From contig CAUJIH010000045.1 in NCBI GenBank assembly GCA_963205275.1, forward strand, positions 34,534-98,533: a stretch of DNA of 64,000 nucleotides. The letters are read 5' to 3'. The position numbers and the translations under genes were made by a program. How positions within the stretch are numbered: position 1 is the stretch's first letter; every line of letters begins with the position of its first letter. The stretch comes from Verrucomicrobiota bacterium (lineage in GTDB: Bacteria > Verrucomicrobiota > Verrucomicrobiia > Verrucomicrobiales > DEV007). Below are positions 52,847 through 61,899 of the stretch, piece after piece. The notes under the pieces are model-generated. The model was given only the letters and a program-made list of their open reading frames with translations. It searched no databases and was not told where the DNA came from.

Positions 52847-54793
52847 ATGAGTCAGAACATCCAAACCCTGCAGAAGGAAGATCGCGTCTTCCATCCATCC
52901 CCTGAATTTTCCGCCCGCGCCCATGTAAAGTCCATGGAGGAGTATGAGGAACTCTACAAGCGTTCCATCGAAGATCCGGAAGCGTGGTGGAGTAGTCAGG
53001 CTTCCAAGCTCGTCTGGCAAAGGCCGTGGGACACTGTCCTCGACTGGTCCAACGCACCCTTCGCCCAATGGTTCTTGGGCGGAAAAATCAACGCCTCCGA
53101 GAACTGTCTTGACCGCCACGTCCGAGAAGGTCATGGAGACCGCGTGGCGATTCACTGGGTGGGGGAACCCGGCGACACTCGCTCTCTTACGTATGCCGAT
53201 CTTTTGCGCGAAACGTCTCGCTTTGCCAATGCTCTAAAAGCGCGTGGAATCAAAGCCGGCGACCGAGTGCTGATCTACATGCCCATGGTTCCGGAAGCTG
53301 CGATCGCGATGCTGGCCTGCGCTCGTATCGGTGCGATTCATTCCGTGGTCTTCGGTGGATTTTCCGCTTCATCGATCAAAGACAGACTGGAAGACTCCGA
53401 AGCCACCGCCATCATCACTGCCGACGGTGGATGGCGACGCGGTAGCGTGGTTCCGCTGAAGGCGAATGTGGATGAAGCGCTGGCTGCCGGCTGCTCCGTC
53501 GACACAGTTTTCGTGCTGAATCGCTGTGGAAATGAGGTGACGATGGTCGAAGGTCGCGATCTCTGGTGGAGCGACGCGATCGACGGAGTCTCGGACGATT
53601 GCCCCGCCGAAGGGTTTGACTCGGAGCATCCTCTTTTCATTCTCTACACATCTGGCTCCACGGGGAAGCCGAAGGGTGTGCTGCACGCAACAGGTGGATT
53701 TCTCACAGGCGCATACTCGACCTTCTACTACATCTTCGATCATCAGCCAGACGACATCTTCTGGTGTACCGCCGACGTTGGCTGGGTGACGGGACACAGC
53801 TACATTGTCTATGGTCCGATGTCATGCGGTGCCACTCAGATTATGTATGAGGGCGCTCCGAACACACCTGACTGGGGACGCTTCTGGGAAATCATCGAAG
53901 AATACAAAGTAACGGTTTTCTACACCGCTCCCACCGCGATTCGCGCCTTCATCAAAGCGGGAGATTCTTTTATCGATCAGCATGATCTGTCCTCGCTACG
54001 CCTACTCGGTTCCGTCGGCGAGCCGATTAATCCGGAAGCCTGGATGTGGTATCGTGAGAAAATCGGGGGAGGGCGCTGCCCCATCGTCGATACCTGGTGG
54101 CAGACGGAAACTGGCACGATCATGATCTCTCCCATCCCCGGAGCGACTCCGACGATCCCCGGCACCGCGACGCGGCCATTCTTCGGAATCGATGCGGCTG
54201 TTCTGAGTGCCGACGGAAATGAATGCGGTCCGAACGAAGGCGGGATGTTGGTCATCCGCAAGCCTTGGCCCAGTATGCTGCGCACGATTTACAAGGATCC
54301 CGAGCGTTTTAAGAAGACCTACTGGGGTGAGTATGAAGGCATCTACGTGGCAGGTGATGGATCCCGAGTGGACCCGAGTGGCAACTTCTGGATCGTCGGT
54401 CGTCTGGACGACGTGCTGAATGTCTCCGGGCACCGTCTCGGCACGGCAGAAATCGAGAGTGCGCTCGTCTCTCACAGTGCCGTAGCAGAGGCTGCTGTCG
54501 TCGGGCGTCCCGATGATCTGAAGGGTCAGGCTGTCGTCGCTTTCGTCACTCTGAAAGCTGGTTACCAACACGGGCCTGAACTGGCCAAGGAACTGAAAAT
54601 TCACGTCGGACACGAGATCGGAGCGATCGCCCGTCCAGACGATATCCGTTTCAGCCAACTTTTACCCAAGACGCGCAGTGGAAAAATCATGCGCCGCCTG
54701 CTGAAGGAGATTGTCTCCAAGGGCGAGGTGCATGGTGATACATCCACTCTGGAGGACTTCACCGCTCTCGCAGCCCTGCAGAAGGAAGATTGA
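52847..54793 (+). CDS. acs: Acetyl-CoA synthetase
   Basis: 648 residues, the normal length. Motifs: [20 protein letters not shown] (AMP loop), [57 protein letters not shown] and the acetylatable lysine in [13 protein letters not shown]. It activates acetate with ATP to acetyl-CoA, so acetate from deacetylated polysaccharides or from elsewhere could be used. The gene is monocistronic; the rpsU promoter begins soon after its stop. Confidence 0.97.
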   Translation: MSQNIQTLQKEDRVFHPSPEFSARAHVKSMEEYEELYKRSIEDPEAWWSSQASKLVWQRPWDTVLDWSNAPFAQWFLGGKINASENCLDRHVREGHGDRVAIHWVGEPGDTRSLTYADLLRETSRFANALKARGIKAGDRVLIYMPMVPEAAIAMLACARIGAIHSVVFGGFSASSIKDRLEDSEATAIITADGGWRRGSVVPLKANVDEALAAGCSVDTVFVLNRCGNEVTMVEGRDLWWSDAIDGVSDDCPAEGFDSEHPLFILYTSGSTGKPKGVLHATGGFLTGAYSTFYYIFDHQPDDIFWCTADVGWVTGHSYIVYGPMSCGATQIMYEGAPNTPDWGRFWEIIEEYKVTVFYTAPTAIRAFIKAGDSFIDQHDLSSLRLLGSVGEPINPEAWMWYREKIGGGRCPIVDTWWQTETGTIMISPIPGATPTIPGTATRPFFGIDAAVLSADGNECGPNEGGMLVIRKPWPSMLRTIYKDPERFKKTYWGEYEGIYVAGDGSRVDPSGNFWIVGRLDDVLNVSGHRLGTAEIESALVSHSAVAEAAVVGRPDDLKGQAVVAFVTLKAGYQHGPELAKELKIHVGHEIGAIARPDDIRFSQLLPKTRSGKIMRRLLKEIVSKGEVHGDTSTLEDFTALAALQKED

Positions 54794-54816
54794 TTCAGGA
54801 AATTGCATTCTCCCTC

Positions 54817-54845
54817 TTGACTAGGTGGCACGTCCCTCCTAGATT
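54817..54845 (+). promoter_or_regulatory. Sigma-70-like promoter of rpsU
   Basis: TTGACT at 54817-54822, a 17-nt spacer, TAGATT at 54840-54845. It lies just after the acs stop and 81 nt before the rpsU start. Confidence 0.75.
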
Positions 54846-54855
54846 GCCCCTCCTG

Positions 54856-54879
54856 CCCTCTGTCCCACCGGACAGGGGG
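54856..54879 (+). promoter_or_regulatory. Leader hairpin of rpsU
   Basis: CCCTCTGTCC (54856-54865) pairs with GGACAGGGGG (54870-54879) over 10 bp (one wobble) around a CACC loop. It starts about 11 nt after the -10 box, so it would be at the very 5' end of the rpsU mRNA. It could stabilise the transcript or take part in regulation; there is no U tract, so it is not a terminator. Confidence 0.6.
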
Positions 54880-54925
54880 TATTCTGTTTTGTTATCGAAA
54901 TCTCAAACCCTATTACTCTATTCCT

Positions 54926-55162
54926 ATGCCCGAAGTCGAAATTAAAAAAGGCGAACCTATTGATCGCGCTCTGAAGCGCCTGAAAAGCAAGCTGGAAACC
55001 GAAGGAATCATGGACGAAATGCGTCGTCTGCGAGCTTTCGAGACTCCAACTCAAAAGGCGAAGCGCAAAGCACGCGCCAACGCCAAGCGTAACAAGAACA
55101 AAGTCCGCTTTTCTCTTCGCACTCAAGCAAGCGCTGCCACGACTGTAGCGGACGTGGAGTAA
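54926..55162 (+). CDS. rpsU: 30S ribosomal protein S21
   Basis: 78 residues, slightly longer than the usual 65-71 through an Ala/Val-rich tail. The S21 core is clear: EIKKGEPIDRALKRLKSKLE, ETPTQKAKRKARANAKRNK. S21 binds late to the small subunit near the anti-Shine-Dalgarno end of 16S rRNA and helps initiation. Single-gene transcript with its own promoter, leader hairpin and strong terminator. Confidence 0.95.
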   Translation: MPEVEIKKGEPIDRALKRLKSKLETEGIMDEMRRLRAFETPTQKAKRKARANAKRNKNKVRFSLRTQASAATTVADVE

Positions 55163-55192
55163 ACTACCGGGAAATCGATAACAATGCGAAGA

Positions 55193-55218
55193 AGCTGTCG
55201 GAAACGACGGCTTTTTTT
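55193..55218 (+). terminator. Intrinsic terminator of rpsU
   Basis: AGCTGTCG, GAAA tetraloop, CGACGGCT and TTTTTTT: an 8-bp stem with one G-T wobble and an immediate U tract, about 30 nt after the stop. Confidence 0.93.
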
Positions 55219-55357
55219 GTGTACCCGACGTTTTCTGAATCGGGATACCTCCAAGAAAACTCTAGCAATCGTCCCTGAGACCGAACCCTGATCAGTCCAT
55301 CGCTCAACCCTGTTGCGTCTTTGCTTCTCGACGATCTTCTCAATCAAGGGCACCTCC

Positions 55358-55750
55358 TCAAGTCCTCACGGTGCCGCTCGATGCTTTGTGTAATCCCTGT
55401 GCCACCATAAATTGCCCCATCGCGTAATCTTTGAGGAAAGATCGACAGGCACGAGCAATGACATCGACCTCTTCTGGAGACTGAAAGAGGATCATCATCC
55501 GATACTGATCCATCAGAAGCAGGAGAACATTTCCACCTTGGTATTCAAAAAAGAGCTGGTCCGGATTTCTCTGTGTCTCCTCAAAATACACGGAAATATC
55601 CTCGATCAGAGTCGTGATCTCTCGCGCTTTCGGTTCGCCGCCCATCAGGTCACAGTGCAGGATCTGATCGCCACGGGCCAAGAGCAGGCCCTGGACCGAG
55701 CCAGCATTTCGGATCACACTCAGACTCCCGGAGAAAGTTTTCGGTTTCAT
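55358..55750 (-). CDS. Roadblock/LC7-like small protein
   Basis: 130 residues. The pattern SVQGLLLARGDQILHCDLMG, then an amphipathic helix (AREITTLIEDISVYFEE), NPDQLFFEYQGGNVLLLLM, QYRMMILFQSPEEVDVI and a last helix, is that of the roadblock/longin-like fold (beta-hairpin, helix, three strands, helix). Roadblock proteins often bind small GTPases such as MglA. The start overlaps the stop of the upstream small gene as ATGA (55747-55750). It belongs to a minus-strand run headed by a PilB/GspE-type ATPase, so a role in polar assembly or motility control is possible; this is inference. Confidence 0.5.
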   Translation of the reverse strand: MKPKTFSGSLSVIRNAGSVQGLLLARGDQILHCDLMGGEPKAREITTLIEDISVYFEETQRNPDQLFFEYQGGNVLLLLMDQYRMMILFQSPEEVDVIARACRSFLKDYAMGQFMVAQGLHKASSGTVRT

Positions 55751-56100
55751 AGCGGATCAGAAGAAAGAGCCGATTCAAGGAATGGCCTCATCGGGACGCG
55801 CTGATTTACGATGGCTCCCACAGCCTCGGCATCCTGTGGATCACTGGACAGATCGAAAGTGAAGCCGATGGTTTCTTCCCGCTCATACAGTGCGGCTGAT
55901 GTCGTGACTTTCATTCCCAGACGCTCTCCAAACAGTCGGGCGCACTCCTGCAGCAGCATCAGATTCTTCGCAAAGCGAGCGGTATCTTCGGCCCCACTCC
56001 TGCCTTTGGCAGAACCTCCACTCGCACGAAAGAAACGGGCCTGGTGACTACGCAGCGCTTCGCTCAAAAATTCGTTCGTAGATGCGTCAGCGGAATTCAT
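55747..56100 (-). CDS. Small protein of unknown function between the secretion ATPase and roadblock-like genes
   Basis: 117 residues, no signal or membrane segment. Central part is helical (RFAKNLMLLQECARLFGERL), followed by a strand-rich half (ALYEREETIGFTFDL ... EAVGAIVNQRVP). I do not recognise a family. It lies 87 nt after the PilB/GspE-type gene and overlaps the next gene by 4 nt, so the two small products are made together and may interact. Confidence 0.6.
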   Translation of the reverse strand: MNSADASTNEFLSEALRSHQARFFRASGGSAKGRSGAEDTARFAKNLMLLQECARLFGERLGMKVTTSAALYEREETIGFTFDLSSDPQDAEAVGAIVNQRVPMRPFLESALSSDPL

Positions 56101-56187
56101 TTCTTTAAGAGTTCGTCGGATCGACTGTCAGGGGAATTTACGTGTCCTCTTCACTCTTGTCGACATCACCTGATCAAAAAAATCCGC

Positions 56188-57867
56188 TCAGTGCCCCACA
56201 TTACTCAGAATTTCCTCGATCGTGGTCTCACCAGAAGCCACCTTATCCCATCCGTATTCCCTCAGAGGCCTCATTCCTCCGGTCAGTGCCTGTTGCTTCA
56301 GTTGAGCATACGACGCATGTGAGGTGATCAATTCCGCCATCTCTGGATCGATCAAGCAAATCTCCAGAATCGACATCCGCCCTCGGTATCCGGTGTTTCG
56401 ACAGGCCCGACAGCCCACGGCTTCATGGATCCCGGCACGCTTTTCGAGAGGAAACTGAATCTCGCGGAGATAATCATCATCCAACTGAGCCGGTTGCTTA
56501 CACTGAGCACACAGTCGGCGGACCAACCTCTGCGCCAGAAATCCGCGCACTGAAGACGCGATCAGGAAAGGCTCGATTCCCATGTCCAGCAAGCGAGTGA
56601 TCCCGGAAACCGCATCATTCGTGTGCAGCGTACTGAAAACCAAGTGTCCTGTCAGTGCCCCGCGAATTGCGATCTCTGTCGTCTCTAGGTCACGCATTTC
56701 CCCTACCATGATGATATTGGGATCTCCTCGCAGAATGCTCCGCAGACCGCTGGCGAAGGTGAGTCCGATCTCCGGTTTGATCGCGATTTGAATGACTCCA
56801 TCGAGGCGATTCTCCACTGGATCTTCTACGGTCACGATCCGCGTCTCTTTCGTATTCAGACGCTTGAGAAAGGTGTACAAGGTGGTGGACTTTCCCGATC
56901 CCGTCGGACCCGTGACTAGGATGATCCCGTTCGGCTGAGCGAGCAGGCCTTCGATTACTTTCGTCGTTCTGTCGTCCAGCCCGAGCATGGACATATCGAA
57001 GTTCTGCCGCGTCAGCAGGCGCAAACTCACGCTCTCCCCGTTCACCGATGGAATCGTGGCTACGCGCACATCGACGGGTGAGCCGTCGAGTTCCAGATTG
57101 ATTCGCCCATCTTGCGGCAGCCGTCGCTCGGCGATATCGAGCTGAGCCATGATCTTCAGACGAGAGATGAGCGAGGCTTGCAAAGATCGAATATCCGGCG
57201 GAACCACGATCTCCTGCAGAGCACCGTCGATCCGATACCGAATGCGCAGATTTTTTTCCAAAGGCTCGATGTGGATATCCGTCGCTCGTTCACGCAGAGC
57301 CTCGCGAAAGATCTGGTTCACGAAGTTCATGACCGAGGCCTCCTCCTGCTCTTCGTCGAGTTGCGTCACCTCCTGATCATACTCATCATCTGCGGCGACT
57401 TCGCGTCCTTCCAACAGCTCATCGAACTGCTCAGCCCCGACTCCATATCCCTGACGCAGCCCTTCTAGGATGCGGTAGCGTGTGCTGACGACCCATGACA
57501 CAGGCACGGTCAGCTCCCGCCCCACCGCCTGTCGTGCATCGAGATTAAAAGGATCATAAGTCATCAGACAGATCCCCTCCTCTCCGATACGGGCGGGGAG
57601 CAGACGATGGCGCAGAGCCACCTTCGCGGGAAAACGGCGATGAAGAGCACTGCTGAGATCCAATTCTGACTCGGCCTGAAATTCCAGCCCCGACTCCGTG
57701 GACAACTGGCGAGCAAAGGCTTCTTCATCCACTAGATTAGCATCGTAAAGCGCGTCCAGAAGAGAGCTGCCGCGAGCGTGGGCTTCGCTCAGAATCGTCT
57801 CACAACGCCTTGGTTCTAGGCATCCGACACGTTTTGCGATTCGGCTAATCAGGGGGATGAGAGACAT
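56188..57867 (-). CDS. GspE/PilB-type secretion or pilus assembly ATPase
   Basis: 559 residues from ATG 57867; a TTG at 57906 is the alternative. N-terminal GspE_N-type domain (LISRIAKRVGCLEPRRCETI, LSTESGLEFQAES), then ATDIHIEPLEKNLRIRYRID, Walker A ILVTGPTGSGKSTTLYTFL, Asp box and Walker B in ILRGDPNIIMVGEMRDLETT, His box GHLVFSTLHTNDAVSG, and a zinc tetracysteine (CAQCKQ ... CRACRNTG). It powers pilin or pseudopilin assembly at the inner membrane. Type II secretion and type IV pili cannot be told apart without neighbours such as GspF/PilC, which are absent here. Confidence 0.94.
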   Translation of the reverse strand: MSLIPLISRIAKRVGCLEPRRCETILSEAHARGSSLLDALYDANLVDEEAFARQLSTESGLEFQAESELDLSSALHRRFPAKVALRHRLLPARIGEEGICLMTYDPFNLDARQAVGRELTVPVSWVVSTRYRILEGLRQGYGVGAEQFDELLEGREVAADDEYDQEVTQLDEEQEEASVMNFVNQIFREALRERATDIHIEPLEKNLRIRYRIDGALQEIVVPPDIRSLQASLISRLKIMAQLDIAERRLPQDGRINLELDGSPVDVRVATIPSVNGESVSLRLLTRQNFDMSMLGLDDRTTKVIEGLLAQPNGIILVTGPTGSGKSTTLYTFLKRLNTKETRIVTVEDPVENRLDGVIQIAIKPEIGLTFASGLRSILRGDPNIIMVGEMRDLETTEIAIRGALTGHLVFSTLHTNDAVSGITRLLDMGIEPFLIASSVRGFLAQRLVRRLCAQCKQPAQLDDDYLREIQFPLEKRAGIHEAVGCRACRNTGYRGRMSILEICLIDPEMAELITSHASYAQLKQQALTGGMRPLREYGWDKVASGETTIEEILSNVGH

Positions 57868-57978
57868 GGGGAATGCACGAGGACAACCAATCAGATGATG
57901 AGTCAACCCCTCATGTAATCACTGGTTGCGCCTCTCGACAGACTTGCACCTTTTTGCAGAAACCGCCATACTTCCGAG

Positions 57979-58995
57979 GTGATCCTAGATCTGGATAAAT
58001 TTATCATGCGGGAGCGGCCTTTCTGGGAGGAGCTGTCGACGCTGCTGCGACATCAGGAAGAGCAGCCTGATCGACGCACGTCTCCTGAAGAAGCGCGGCG
58101 TTTTCACTATCTCTACCTGCGTATTTCATCTGATCTGGTGAAACTGCGAACCTTCGCTGGGGAAGTCGAAGTCGTCCGATACCTCGAGGATCTGGTGGCG
58201 CGGACATACGGACGCCTGAATGAAGGCGACACGAGCCGCGTCCACTTCCGCCCTTGGCACTGGCTGATCTATACGTTTCCCTGCACATTTCGGCGACACT
58301 GGATCGCCTTTGCTCTGTCATTCGGGACATTTTTGATCGGCGCTGCCTTTGGTGGAGGGATCGTGACTCTGCACCCAGGGGCGAAAGTCGATCTGCTTCC
58401 ACCTCAGTTTTCCCATTTACAAGAAAAGCCCTCCGCGAGAGTTACCCGTGAGGAAAACACTGAGTTCGACGCATTTAAGGGGCGACACACGTTTTCTGCC
58501 ACGCTCATCGCGAATAATACGAAGGTCACGCTGCTGGCGATGGCCTCGGGGGTACTCTGGGGCGTATTCACCTATGCCCTGCTCTTTGGCAACGGGCTTA
58601 TCCTCGGACTCGTAATCGCGGATTATCTTTCGGACGGCCAAGGGCAGTTTCTCGCAGCTTGGCTGCTGCCCCACGGTTCCTTCGAGTTACCGGCCATCTT
58701 CATCGGGGGTCAGGCCGGACTGGTGATCGCTCGGGCCATGTTCGGCTGGGGGACGAATCTACGCCTGCGGCAGCGCTTCGCCCGAATCCGCGCCGATCTG
58801 CTAACCCTCATACTCGGGGCTGCTCTCATGCTTGTTTGGGCGGGGGTGATCGAATCTTTTCTTTCCCAATATCATGGCCTCGCTGTCTATCCGTGGAAAA
58901 TCGGGTTCGGATGTTTCGAACTCACGGCTCTCACACTCTATCTACTTCTCTGCGGACGATCAAAATTCGCAGAGACCTCCCCACGACAGGCATGA
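57979..58995 (+). CDS. SpoIIM/DUF95 family membrane protein
   Basis: 338 residues from a GTG at 57979, kept because ILDLDKFIMRERPFWEEL is the conserved start of this family; an ATG at 58006 would cut into it. A cytosolic N-terminal region is followed by about five membrane segments (HWIAFALSFGTFLIGAAFGG, TLLAMASGVLWGVFTYALLF, LTLILGAALMLVWAGVI, with a GSFELPAIFIGGQAGLVIARA loop typical of the family). In non-sporulating bacteria these genes usually sit with RDD, DUF58 and MoxR genes. The stop overlaps the RDD start as ATGA (58992-58995). Confidence 0.88.
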   Translation: MILDLDKFIMRERPFWEELSTLLRHQEEQPDRRTSPEEARRFHYLYLRISSDLVKLRTFAGEVEVVRYLEDLVARTYGRLNEGDTSRVHFRPWHWLIYTFPCTFRRHWIAFALSFGTFLIGAAFGGGIVTLHPGAKVDLLPPQFSHLQEKPSARVTREENTEFDAFKGRHTFSATLIANNTKVTLLAMASGVLWGVFTYALLFGNGLILGLVIADYLSDGQGQFLAAWLLPHGSFELPAIFIGGQAGLVIARAMFGWGTNLRLRQRFARIRADLLTLILGAALMLVWAGVIESFLSQYHGLAVYPWKIGFGCFELTALTLYLLLCGRSKFAETSPRQA

Positions 58996-59795
58996 TCGCA
59001 AGAAACGCAGCCCTGCGCATCGACACACCAGAAGGAGTGCGGTTCGAGATCCCTCTGGCCAGCCCATTCAGTCGATGTTTGGCCGTCGTGATCGATATGA
59101 TCGTGATCGCCGCGCTCATGCTGCTCCTGAGCCAACTCATTCAAGCACTGGATCGGCTGATCGCCTCGATTCCGATCTTCGGAGCAATTTTTAGCGATTT
59201 CAGTTCCGGCATTTTGATTCTGGCTCAATTTTCAGTCGCTGTCTGTTATGGTATGATTTTGGAATGGCTCTGGAGGGGCAAAACCATCGGGAAACGACTG
59301 ATGAAACTACGAGTGATCGATGAAAGAGGACTCGCTCCAGATTTCCGACAGATCGTAACGCGCAATCTCTTTCGCATCATCGACATGCTACCCTCTATGG
59401 TGTACCTCTGTGGCGGACTCTCGTGTTTCCTCACGCAGCACTGTCAGCGACTAGGTGACATCGCTGCGGGGACTCTGGTCGTGAGAGAAAGCAATCCCAG
59501 TGTACCGGATCTCGAACAGATCTCAGGCATTCACAGCGGCAGTATTTTCTCCACAGTTCCTCATATCGAAGCGCGCCTGCGACAGCGCATCTCGCCGAAT
59601 GAAGCGCGACTCATGCTCGATGCGCTGACTCGCCGGGAGGAATTGACCCCGTCATCACGGCTCCTGCTGTTCTCAGAACTAGCTCAATATTTCCGCGAAA
59701 TCGCTCCTATCCCGGACGAAATCACCTACGGTCTCTCCGACGAGCAATTCATCCGCAATCTCACGATCACGATTTATTCCCGCTCATCTGTGTGA
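58992..59795 (+). CDS. RDD family membrane protein
   Basis: 267 residues from ATG 58992, which overlaps the SpoIIM-like stop by 4 nt; the open frame extends upstream but inside that gene. RDD motif features: PLASPFSRCLAVVIDMIVIA (Arg and Asp of the first segment), EWLWRGKTIGKRLMKLRVID, and QRLGDIAAGTLVVRE (Asp). A long soluble C-terminal region follows (to residue 267). RDD proteins are thought to act as ion or small-molecule transporters; together with the SpoIIM-like protein it likely forms a membrane complex. Confidence 0.9.
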   Translation: MIARNAALRIDTPEGVRFEIPLASPFSRCLAVVIDMIVIAALMLLLSQLIQALDRLIASIPIFGAIFSDFSSGILILAQFSVAVCYGMILEWLWRGKTIGKRLMKLRVIDERGLAPDFRQIVTRNLFRIIDMLPSMVYLCGGLSCFLTQHCQRLGDIAAGTLVVRESNPSVPDLEQISGIHSGSIFSTVPHIEARLRQRISPNEARLMLDALTRREELTPSSRLLLFSELAQYFREIAPIPDEITYGLSDEQFIRNLTITIYSRSSV

Positions 59796-59923
59796 AATCT
59801 AGTTCTGCGCAGCACTCAAATTCACAAATGAAACGTATGAATCTTTCGAATCAGATTCCTTTCTTCCGGGTTTCATTCTAAACTACCTCGTCCCCTCTAG
59901 TCTCCCCCCTTCCCCCTTTCTCC

Positions 59924-61222
59924 ATGCCCAAATCACTTCCCGACAAATCAATCGACCAAGTCCTCTCCATCATCATGGGCGGGGGCCAGGGGTCGCGTCT
60001 GTATCCACTGACCCACAACCGATCAAAGCCGGCTGTTCCTCTAGCTGCGAAGTGCCGAATCGTGGACATCCCGATCAGTAACTGCATCAATTCGGGAATC
60101 CGAAAAATGTACGTTTTGACACAGTTCAACAGCGAGTCTCTGAATCGACATATCACCAGCGCCTACCGCTTTGATCACTTCGGTGACAACTTCGTCCAGA
60201 TCCTAGCAGCTCAGCAGACCCCAGGGGACGATACTTGGTATCAGGGCACCGCTGACGCAGTCCGCCAGAATCTGGCTTACTTCCTAGAGAGACCATATCG
60301 CTATTTCCTCATTCTAAGCGGCGATCAACTCTATCGCATGGACTTTCGCGTGATGCTCCGAGAGCATCTGGAAACGGGAGCCGATCTCACCATCGCGACT
60401 ACCCCCGTACCCCGCGATCCCGCTCGAGCCTTCGGTCTAATGCACACAGATGCACAGAGTCGGATCACGCGCTTCGTCGAAAAGCCTGGAAGTAACGACG
60501 AACTGCTCAATCAACTCACCATGCCTCCTTCCCTGCTAGAATCCATCGGCTTGGCTCCGAATGAAGAGCGATTCCAAGCATCCATGGGCATCTACCTTTT
60601 CAACCGCTCCGTGCTCGAAGAGGCGCTCATGAACGATTGTCAGGATTTCGGGAAGCATATTATTCCCAATCTGATTCAGGAAAAAAAAGTCTACAGCTAT
60701 ATCTTCAATGGCTACTGGGAAGACATCGGGACGATCTCTTCCTATTTTGAAGCGAATCTTGAATGTACGAAAGTGGTACCTCGTTTCAACTTTTTCGACG
60801 CGAAGAATCCGATTTACACGCGGGCACGCCTTCTTCCCGCCAGTAAAATCAACAATGCAATCATCGAGGAAGCTCTCCTCTCAGACGGCTGCATTATCAG
60901 TAACGCCACGATTCGGCATTCGATCATCGGCGTGCGATCCGTAATCGAAACTGGCTGCGAAATCTCCGAGAGCATCATTATCGGATCCGATTACTATGAA
61001 AAAGTGCAGATCGTCGATGATGAGGAAGTTCACCGTCCGATCTTTATCGGTTCTGGGACAAAAATCCATCGTGCGATCATCGACAAGAATGTGAGCATCG
61101 GCAGGAACGTGCAAATTCATCCCAGAGGACGAACCCACGCCGACACAGAGTGGTGTCATATCCGCGACGGAATCGTGGTGATCCCAAAGGGGAAAGTGAT
61201 TCCGGACGGAGTGATCGTCTGA
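59924..61222 (+). CDS. glgC: Glucose-1-phosphate adenylyltransferase
   Basis: 432 residues, normal for GlgC. Motifs: GGGQGSRLYPLTHNRSKPAV (nucleotide site), IVDIPISNCINSGIRKMYVL, TWYQGTADAVRQNL, FLILSGDQLYRMDF, RFVEKPGSN, GYWEDIGTISSYFEANL, then a C-terminal left-handed beta-helix. It makes ADP-glucose for glycogen, usually under allosteric control. The ATG is preceded by a CT-rich stretch and no Shine-Dalgarno. Confidence 0.96.
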   Translation: MPKSLPDKSIDQVLSIIMGGGQGSRLYPLTHNRSKPAVPLAAKCRIVDIPISNCINSGIRKMYVLTQFNSESLNRHITSAYRFDHFGDNFVQILAAQQTPGDDTWYQGTADAVRQNLAYFLERPYRYFLILSGDQLYRMDFRVMLREHLETGADLTIATTPVPRDPARAFGLMHTDAQSRITRFVEKPGSNDELLNQLTMPPSLLESIGLAPNEERFQASMGIYLFNRSVLEEALMNDCQDFGKHIIPNLIQEKKVYSYIFNGYWEDIGTISSYFEANLECTKVVPRFNFFDAKNPIYTRARLLPASKINNAIIEEALLSDGCIISNATIRHSIIGVRSVIETGCEISESIIIGSDYYEKVQIVDDEEVHRPIFIGSGTKIHRAIIDKNVSIGRNVQIHPRGRTHADTEWCHIRDGIVVIPKGKVIPDGVIV

Positions 61223-61304
61223 GAGACGGAGAAACGGAGTGATCCAATCAGGCTGTTTGCCGAAGAAACGCCTCACTCGCAGTGACACCAAACCCAATCC
61301 ACAG

Positions 61305-61799
61305 ATGCCCGTCGTTCATACGGAAGGTGATTTGCTGACTCAGCCTGTCGAGGTCATTGTCAATGCGTGGAATCGAAACATTATCCCTTGGTGGCTTCTT
61401 CTTCCCCAAGGTGTCTCAGGGGCAATCAAGAAGCATGCGGGAATTCAGCCTTTTCGTGAAGTTGCTCGTTTTGGTCCCATACCACTCGGTGGCGCGGTTT
61501 TGACCTCGGCAGGCAGGCTTCCATTTCGCGGCATTATTCACGTAGCTGGAATCAACATGTTTTGGAGATCATCAGAATTTTCGATTCGAGAGTCGGTTCG
61601 TAATGCCATGAGGGTTGCTACCGAACAGGGATTCTCCTCTATCGCATTTCCGCTGGTTGGGGCTGGCTCGGGCGGTGGCAACGTGGAACAGATTGAGCGG
61701 TTTATCACCTCCGAGATTGATTCGATTCCCTTTGAAGGAGAGATTCGGATCGTCCGCTACAAACCAAATGCCAACAAGGATCAGCACCCAAGCAACTGA
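61305..61799 (+). CDS. Macro-domain protein
   Basis: 164 residues from ATG 61305; the frame is open to 61239. The fold is that of macro domains: EGDLLTQPVEVIVNAWNRN (variant of the usual NAAN), LLLPQGVSGAIKKHAG, GAVLTSAGRLPFRGIIHVAG, AFPLVGAGSGGGNVEQIERF. Macro domains bind or hydrolyse ADP-ribose derivatives. The substituted Asn region and aromatic WWLLLP insertion mark a divergent subgroup, so ADP-ribosyl chemistry is likely but not sure. It follows glgC, which may be chance. Confidence 0.85.
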   Translation: MPVVHTEGDLLTQPVEVIVNAWNRNIIPWWLLLPQGVSGAIKKHAGIQPFREVARFGPIPLGGAVLTSAGRLPFRGIIHVAGINMFWRSSEFSIRESVRNAMRVATEQGFSSIAFPLVGAGSGGGNVEQIERFITSEIDSIPFEGEIRIVRYKPNANKDQHPSN

Positions 61800-61899
61800 C
61801 CCGCCCCCAGTCGAATTTTCACCGTGACTACGATCCTCAACCCACAGTCAAAGCACGGCTGCCGTCAGGCGGTTGGTGTGCTATGACGTTTGCCTCGAA

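Noticed and set aside
52082..53155. 357-residue minus-strand frame
   Set aside because: Spans two well-supported plus-strand genes (DAHP synthase and acs); shadow.
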